DNA of 64,000 nucleotides from Ramazzottius varieornatus (taxonomy: Eukaryota > Tardigrada > Eutardigrada > Parachela > Ramazzottiidae): positions 1 through 64,000 of the forward strand of contig BDGG01000027.1 of NCBI GenBank assembly GCA_001949185.1. Reading direction: 5' to 3'. This document shows, in pieces, positions 60,368 to 64,000 of this stretch (its first letter is position 1; each line of letters opens with the position of its first letter). The notes beneath the pieces were generated by a model. It made no database searches. It was given only the letters and a program-made list of their open reading frames with translations, and had not been told where the DNA came from. The position numbers were made by a program, and so were the translations under genes.

Positions 60368-62888
60368 ATGATTGGGTTTACTTTGTCGTTCCCGTCGTTG
60401 CTCGCTACTGTGGCACTGCTTTATGCCGTGTATTATTGGTATCGTCACCGGAACATTCCAGGTGGACCTCGAGGCAAGTCCACCCCACTTTCGGCTTGCG
60501 CCTCCACAAGTCAGCTGTTTCAGAAAGTACTAGTATGGAATGATCGCTTAAACTTTGCAGGAGTACCTTTTATCGGTTACGCCCCATTCTTCGGAAGAAA
60601 CCCTCAGGACAAATTTCTTACATTTAAAGAGAAATATGGCAAAATGTTTAGCATATACCTTGGACCACGGTTGACTATTGTACTCAATGACTACGAAGCG
60701 GTCAAAGAAGCTTTCCTCGGACAGGCAGAAATCTTCAGCGGACGATCGCCGGGCTTTGTTTTTGAGTTCCTGTCTCTAGGAGAGGACGGAAAAACTCACG
60801 GTAAAAGTGACAGTCCCCGCCTCTCCTCTGCGAGTAAAACCGACTTGGGGTCGTATCATGAGTGTATCGAAAAACGTTATTCGTATACTAGAAGAGCTAA
60901 AAGTTATTCGTCACATTATTCAACCACACTAACATCTTTCTAAGTCAGCCGTATCGGAGCGGATTAGGATCATCGCTAGCAGCCGTTTTTCCCACAATAT
61001 ACTGTGGAGTGTAGACATCAAAATTCATCAAATGCTAATGGCCAGGGGAAACATTCTACGGTTTTCCATCTCATACAAAACTGTTCTCTAGGGATTCTGC
61101 TCGCGGAAGGAGAGAAGCTGAAAAAAACTCGGCGTTTCGTGCTACAGTCGCTGCGGGATTTGGGCATGGGCAAAAAGCGCATCCAAATCAGCATCCTGGA
61201 AGAAGCCGCTGTCTTAGTGGACATTTTTCGGAAGAATGCGGACCAACCATTCAATCCATTACCCACCTTGACAGCCAGCGTGGCTAATGTAATCTGCGCC
61301 TTATCCTGGGGTCGCCGATACGATCACGAAGACGAGGACTTCAAGAAAATCTTGTCGGGATTTGACATCATCCCGACGTTCCTTTCTCAAGCAAGCGTGC
61401 TGTTGGGCTATCCAATGCTGCGCCATCTGCCGGGCAAGTTAAGACGGTCGTGGGAAAATTTAGTAATTGCGGTACGCTGGAATCAGAAGTTCACGGATGG
61501 TATTATCGAGGAGCATATCAACGAGTACCAGGAGGGAGAACCGCGAGACTATGTGGATGCTTTTGTCAAGCAACAGCGAGCTGAAGTCGCAGCTGGAGTG
61601 GACATAGAGAACGATGAGAGTATATTCAACAGTACGTACGTATCGGTTAAAATACGGAAACTACGGTATAACCATAAAAAAAACTTTAACTGAACTCTCT
61701 TGAGACTCTCGAGTTGAGAGTCTTGGAACTTAAAAGTATTCCGGAACTGAAAATCACTTCGATTTTGAACAGTACACGTACGATGGGAAATTATGGCAAA
61801 GGCGGACACGACTGCAAAATGGAAATTCGACCGTAGAAAAGTGTCGAGAAGTGTATTTCCAGTGTATTTCCAACTCACACTGGTATTTCTGTGAATCTGT
61901 AGCGTACGTCAGTGCTTCCGTACCGCCGTAGCGAAAAAGCCCTGGCCCATAATTTCCCGTCGTACGTGTACCGTAAAGACACATGCGGACCAAACGAGAA
62001 GATTCTCTCTACTGCATGCCGTTTCTCTGCGTTTACAGTATTTACACTTACACAGTACGTAATGTTCTAACTCAAAGTTATATTGCAGAGGAGGAACTTC
62101 GAAAGACTGTCGGCTCATTCTTCGGTGCCGGTTCGGAGACGACGACCATGACTTTGTACTGGGCTATCCTGTTCATGGCTCATCATCAGGTCGTCCAAAA
62201 GCGCGTCCAAAAAGAGATCGCAGACAATATTCCCATGGGCGGACCAGTAACAGTGGAAGACAAAGGTAGGGACTGGTTTCGATGCGGATGTTATTTCGAT
62301 GGTTCTCAAGTCGAATACGTACCTCGCTTGCTATCTGTCGCATTACAGCAAAGCTTCCGTACGTCGAAGCGGTCTGCCGAGAGATTCAGCGCTGCGCCAA
62401 CGTTACACCTCTGGGTGTACTCCGATGCAATCTGGAAGAAACGACTCTGCTCGGGTACCGAATCCCCAAGCGAAGCAACATCATGGTAAATTTCTTGGCC
62501 ATCTTTCGCGACCCGGCCTTATGGGATGAGCCGTCGAGATTTATGCCGGAACGCTTCTTGGACAAGGAAGGGAAACTTTACGAGCCTCCCTTCTTTATGC
62601 CTTTCTCCATCGGTAGCTGCAAAACCAAAACCACCCCTCGCACTTTGCCTCACTAGTGAATTAACCGTCTGGTATTATATAGGAAAACGTGCCTGTATTG
62701 GAGAATCACTCGCTCGAATGGAAATCTTCCTGTTCTTCTCGAACATCCTGCAAAATTTCAACATCCTCCCGTGCGAAGAATTCCCGTTACCATCGCTAGA
62801 AGAGTACACCACCGGAATTTCCTGTCGACCGCTGCCTTACAAAATTCGATTGACCACGAGAGAGACTGATCCTTTCCACCGCGTCTAA
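60368..62888 (+). CDS. Cytochrome P450 (CYP2-like), regular length
   Basis: Six exons (60368-60473, 60561-60800, 61092-61631, 62089-62265, 62349-62612, 62683-62888) encode 510 residues. An N-terminal anchor ([15 protein letters not shown]) precedes [17 protein letters not shown]. The I-helix has GAGSETTT, the K-helix EIQR, then FMPERF and the complete haem loop [10 protein letters not shown]. The first intron appears to use a GC donor (CGAG|GCAAGT), which keeps the frame into GVPFIGY. It shares the first two intron positions with the P450 at 5876-8339 but is not its tandem copy: here one exon covers what is two exons there. Substrate unknown. Confidence 0.93.
61772..61971. repeat. 200-bp element with 25-bp terminal inverted repeats, in P450 intron 3
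   Basis: GTACACGTACGATGGGAAAT at 61772 onward (25 bases) and 61947-61971 are reverse complements at 24 of 25 positions. The interior has further short internal repeats (GTGTATTTCCA twice). It is MITE-like. Confidence 0.8.
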
Positions 62889-62997
62889 CTTATAAACGCC
62901 CAACATAGCGCATGATAAATTATTCATCTGGCATAAATTCTTTTCATTATCACAACAATATTGGCGTGAATAACAAAGAAGTTCGTGTTCAAAAGCA

Positions 62998-63003
62998 AAT
63001 AAA
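62998..63003 (+). promoter_or_regulatory. Poly(A) signal of the P450 gene at 60368
   Basis: AATAAA lies 110 bases after the P450 stop and just before the stop codon of the convergent SMG9 gene at 63020, so the two 3' ends nearly touch or overlap. Confidence 0.5.
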
Positions 63004-63019
63004 GGTGCTAAAAAACATC

Positions 63020-64000
63020 TTAGACTGAATTACTGATGTTCAGTTCTTTCGCAATGGAGTTTATCAAAGGAGCTTTACAAACCGCCGCCCAGCATTTCTT
63101 CGAATATCTGAACCACTCTTTCTCCGTCATGGGGATCCCTGGTGTAACACTTTCCATCGGCAGCGATCCCACCACTTCCTTCTTCAGTTTCTTCAACTGC
63201 AACCCGTGTTCCTCCTTTAAGTATTCCTCATGTTCCCCCACCATTGCTTCCGTGTCAGGTATGTTAAACATCTTCACAGGGTTCCTGCTTTCCTCCTCTT
63301 CGTCACTTCTCACAATTCTCATGAAGTTCTTCCTTTTCACCACCTGGTTATACCTCAACGGATAATCTTTCATCAGTTTCGCTATGGTCTCTTCAGCCAC
63401 ATACACGTTCTCACTATACAGTTCCTTCTCCCCACAGAAGTTATTCACAAAGATCAGCTCCGGCCAATGGTCCAACAGACTCGCTTCCGTCAGGGACTCT
63501 TTATGGACAGGCCCGAGTTTGAGCAAAGTTGCCATTCTAAGGAACCTCAACAAGCGCGGATCGGGTTGTTCTTTCATGACGACCAAGACTTTGTGACAGA
63601 CTGACAGTACAAAAGCCCCAAACATGATCGACTGTAACTCGACCGTGTGCTCTACGAACACATGCTCGGAAGAAACCGTTGGGGGTTTCCGATCACCAAT
63701 GATCATTTCTTCGAGGACGGACCCTGAGTACACCGGTTGAGCATCAAGAAAAATCGTGCGATGTTCTCGTGAAATGTAACAGTCGATACCTTCTGTACGA
63801 AACTTGCCCCAGGGTCTTCGAGGACCTTCGTTTGTACTCTGTTTGTGATCAGAGGTTTCGAACACGTCTTTGCGATCGATCAGGTGGGAGAGCACAGTAG
63901 ATTTACCTGTGCCTTGCAGGCCGATCACACCGACGACTTGATAGTTCGTGTTGAATGGATCGATGCCTTCGATGAGGTGTTCCAGCTGGGCGTCTTTCTT
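63020..64000 (-). CDS. smg9: SMG9, nonsense-mediated decay factor (C-terminal part, cut by window edge)
   Basis: One open minus-strand frame of 326 codons runs from the right edge to the stop at 63020-63022. It has the P-loop-like GVIGLQGTGKSTVLSHLI, GIDCYISREHRTIFLDAQPV, and FGAFVLSVCHKVLVVM. It ends with MTEKEWFRYSKKCWAAV and an Ala/Leu-rich tail, the order seen in animal SMG9. SMG9 pairs with SMG8 through G-domain-like folds and restrains the SMG1 kinase that phosphorylates UPF1. The loop in vertebrates is divergent; here GLQGTGKST is a good Walker A. A stretch of charged residues (RIVRSDEEEESRNPVK) replaces much of the vertebrate linker. The 5' part lies outside the window. Confidence 0.88.
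   Translation of the reverse strand, partial: KKDAQLEHLIEGIDPFNTNYQVVGVIGLQGTGKSTVLSHLIDRKDVFETSDHKQSTNEGPRRPWGKFRTEGIDCYISREHRTIFLDAQPVYSGSVLEEMIIGDRKPPTVSSEHVFVEHTVELQSIMFGAFVLSVCHKVLVVMKEQPDPRLLRFLRMATLLKLGPVHKESLTEASLLDHWPELIFVNNFCGEKELYSENVYVAEETIAKLMKDYPLRYNQVVKRKNFMRIVRSDEEEESRNPVKMFNIPDTEAMVGEHEEYLKEEHGLQLKKLKKEVVGSLPMESVTPGIPMTEKEWFRYSKKCWAAVCKAPLINSIAKELNISNSV

Overview
This window is eukaryotic nuclear DNA from a compact animal genome, not a bacterial, plasmid or viral segment. Most genes are split into 3 to 13 exons by short GT-AG introns, mostly about 50 to 300 bases. Reading frames continue cleanly across the splice sites I placed by eye, and the proteins belong to metazoan families: CaMKK, SAP18, PRDM, SLC26, OCRL/INPP5B, COMMD6, SMG9, clip-domain serine protease and P450. 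The clip-domain protease and the overall style suggest an ecdysozoan, possibly a tardigrade. That assignment is inference; no sequence search was run.

Layout. 1-4369: the 5' end of a minus-strand receptor-like gene, then a repeat-rich stretch with a strong 56-bp-arm hairpin. 4370-8339: a tetraspan membrane protein with two PPxY motifs (+) and a cytochrome P450 with an unusual N-terminal extension (-). 8340-14906: a transposon-rich interval with a decayed PIF/Harbinger element. 14907-18462: phosphoglucomutase, with a 300-bp-arm inverted repeat in one intron and a stop-free 108-nt intron. 18463-20729: no gene seen. 20730-25125: a CaMKK-like kinase (+), tail to tail with SAP18 (-). 25707-28560: an F-box gene and a broken paralogue. 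29321-32273: a PRDM zinc-finger gene (-), head to head, about 120 bp apart, with a double-stranded-RNA-binding protein gene (32394-34518, +). 35000-39123: an SLC26 anion transporter (-). 40786-43596: OCRL-like inositol 5-phosphatase. 43992-44367: COMMD6-like. 45617-46575: a second tetraspan protein. 46928-52274: a two-headed serine protease (pseudo-protease plus active domain). 52725-57332: a nine-repeat, cysteine-bracketed cadherin-like protein with a Gly/Tyr/Pro-rich region. 57855-59851: a probable axonemal (SAXO-type) protein (-). 60368-62888: an ordinary P450 (+). 63020-64000: the 3' part of SMG9 (-), cut by the right edge.

The genes are ordinary metazoan neighbours rather than one pathway. 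What runs through the whole window is a family of about 125-bp palindromic elements (inner core GTGCGCCACTTGGGAAA, outer ends GGGAGCTCGGCAAA), at least 14 copies. Nearly all lie inside introns, and several introns are mostly this element. Together with other inverted-repeat elements they account for much of the intron sequence. Exon coordinates were derived by reading splice consensus and frame by hand and may be off by a base or two.
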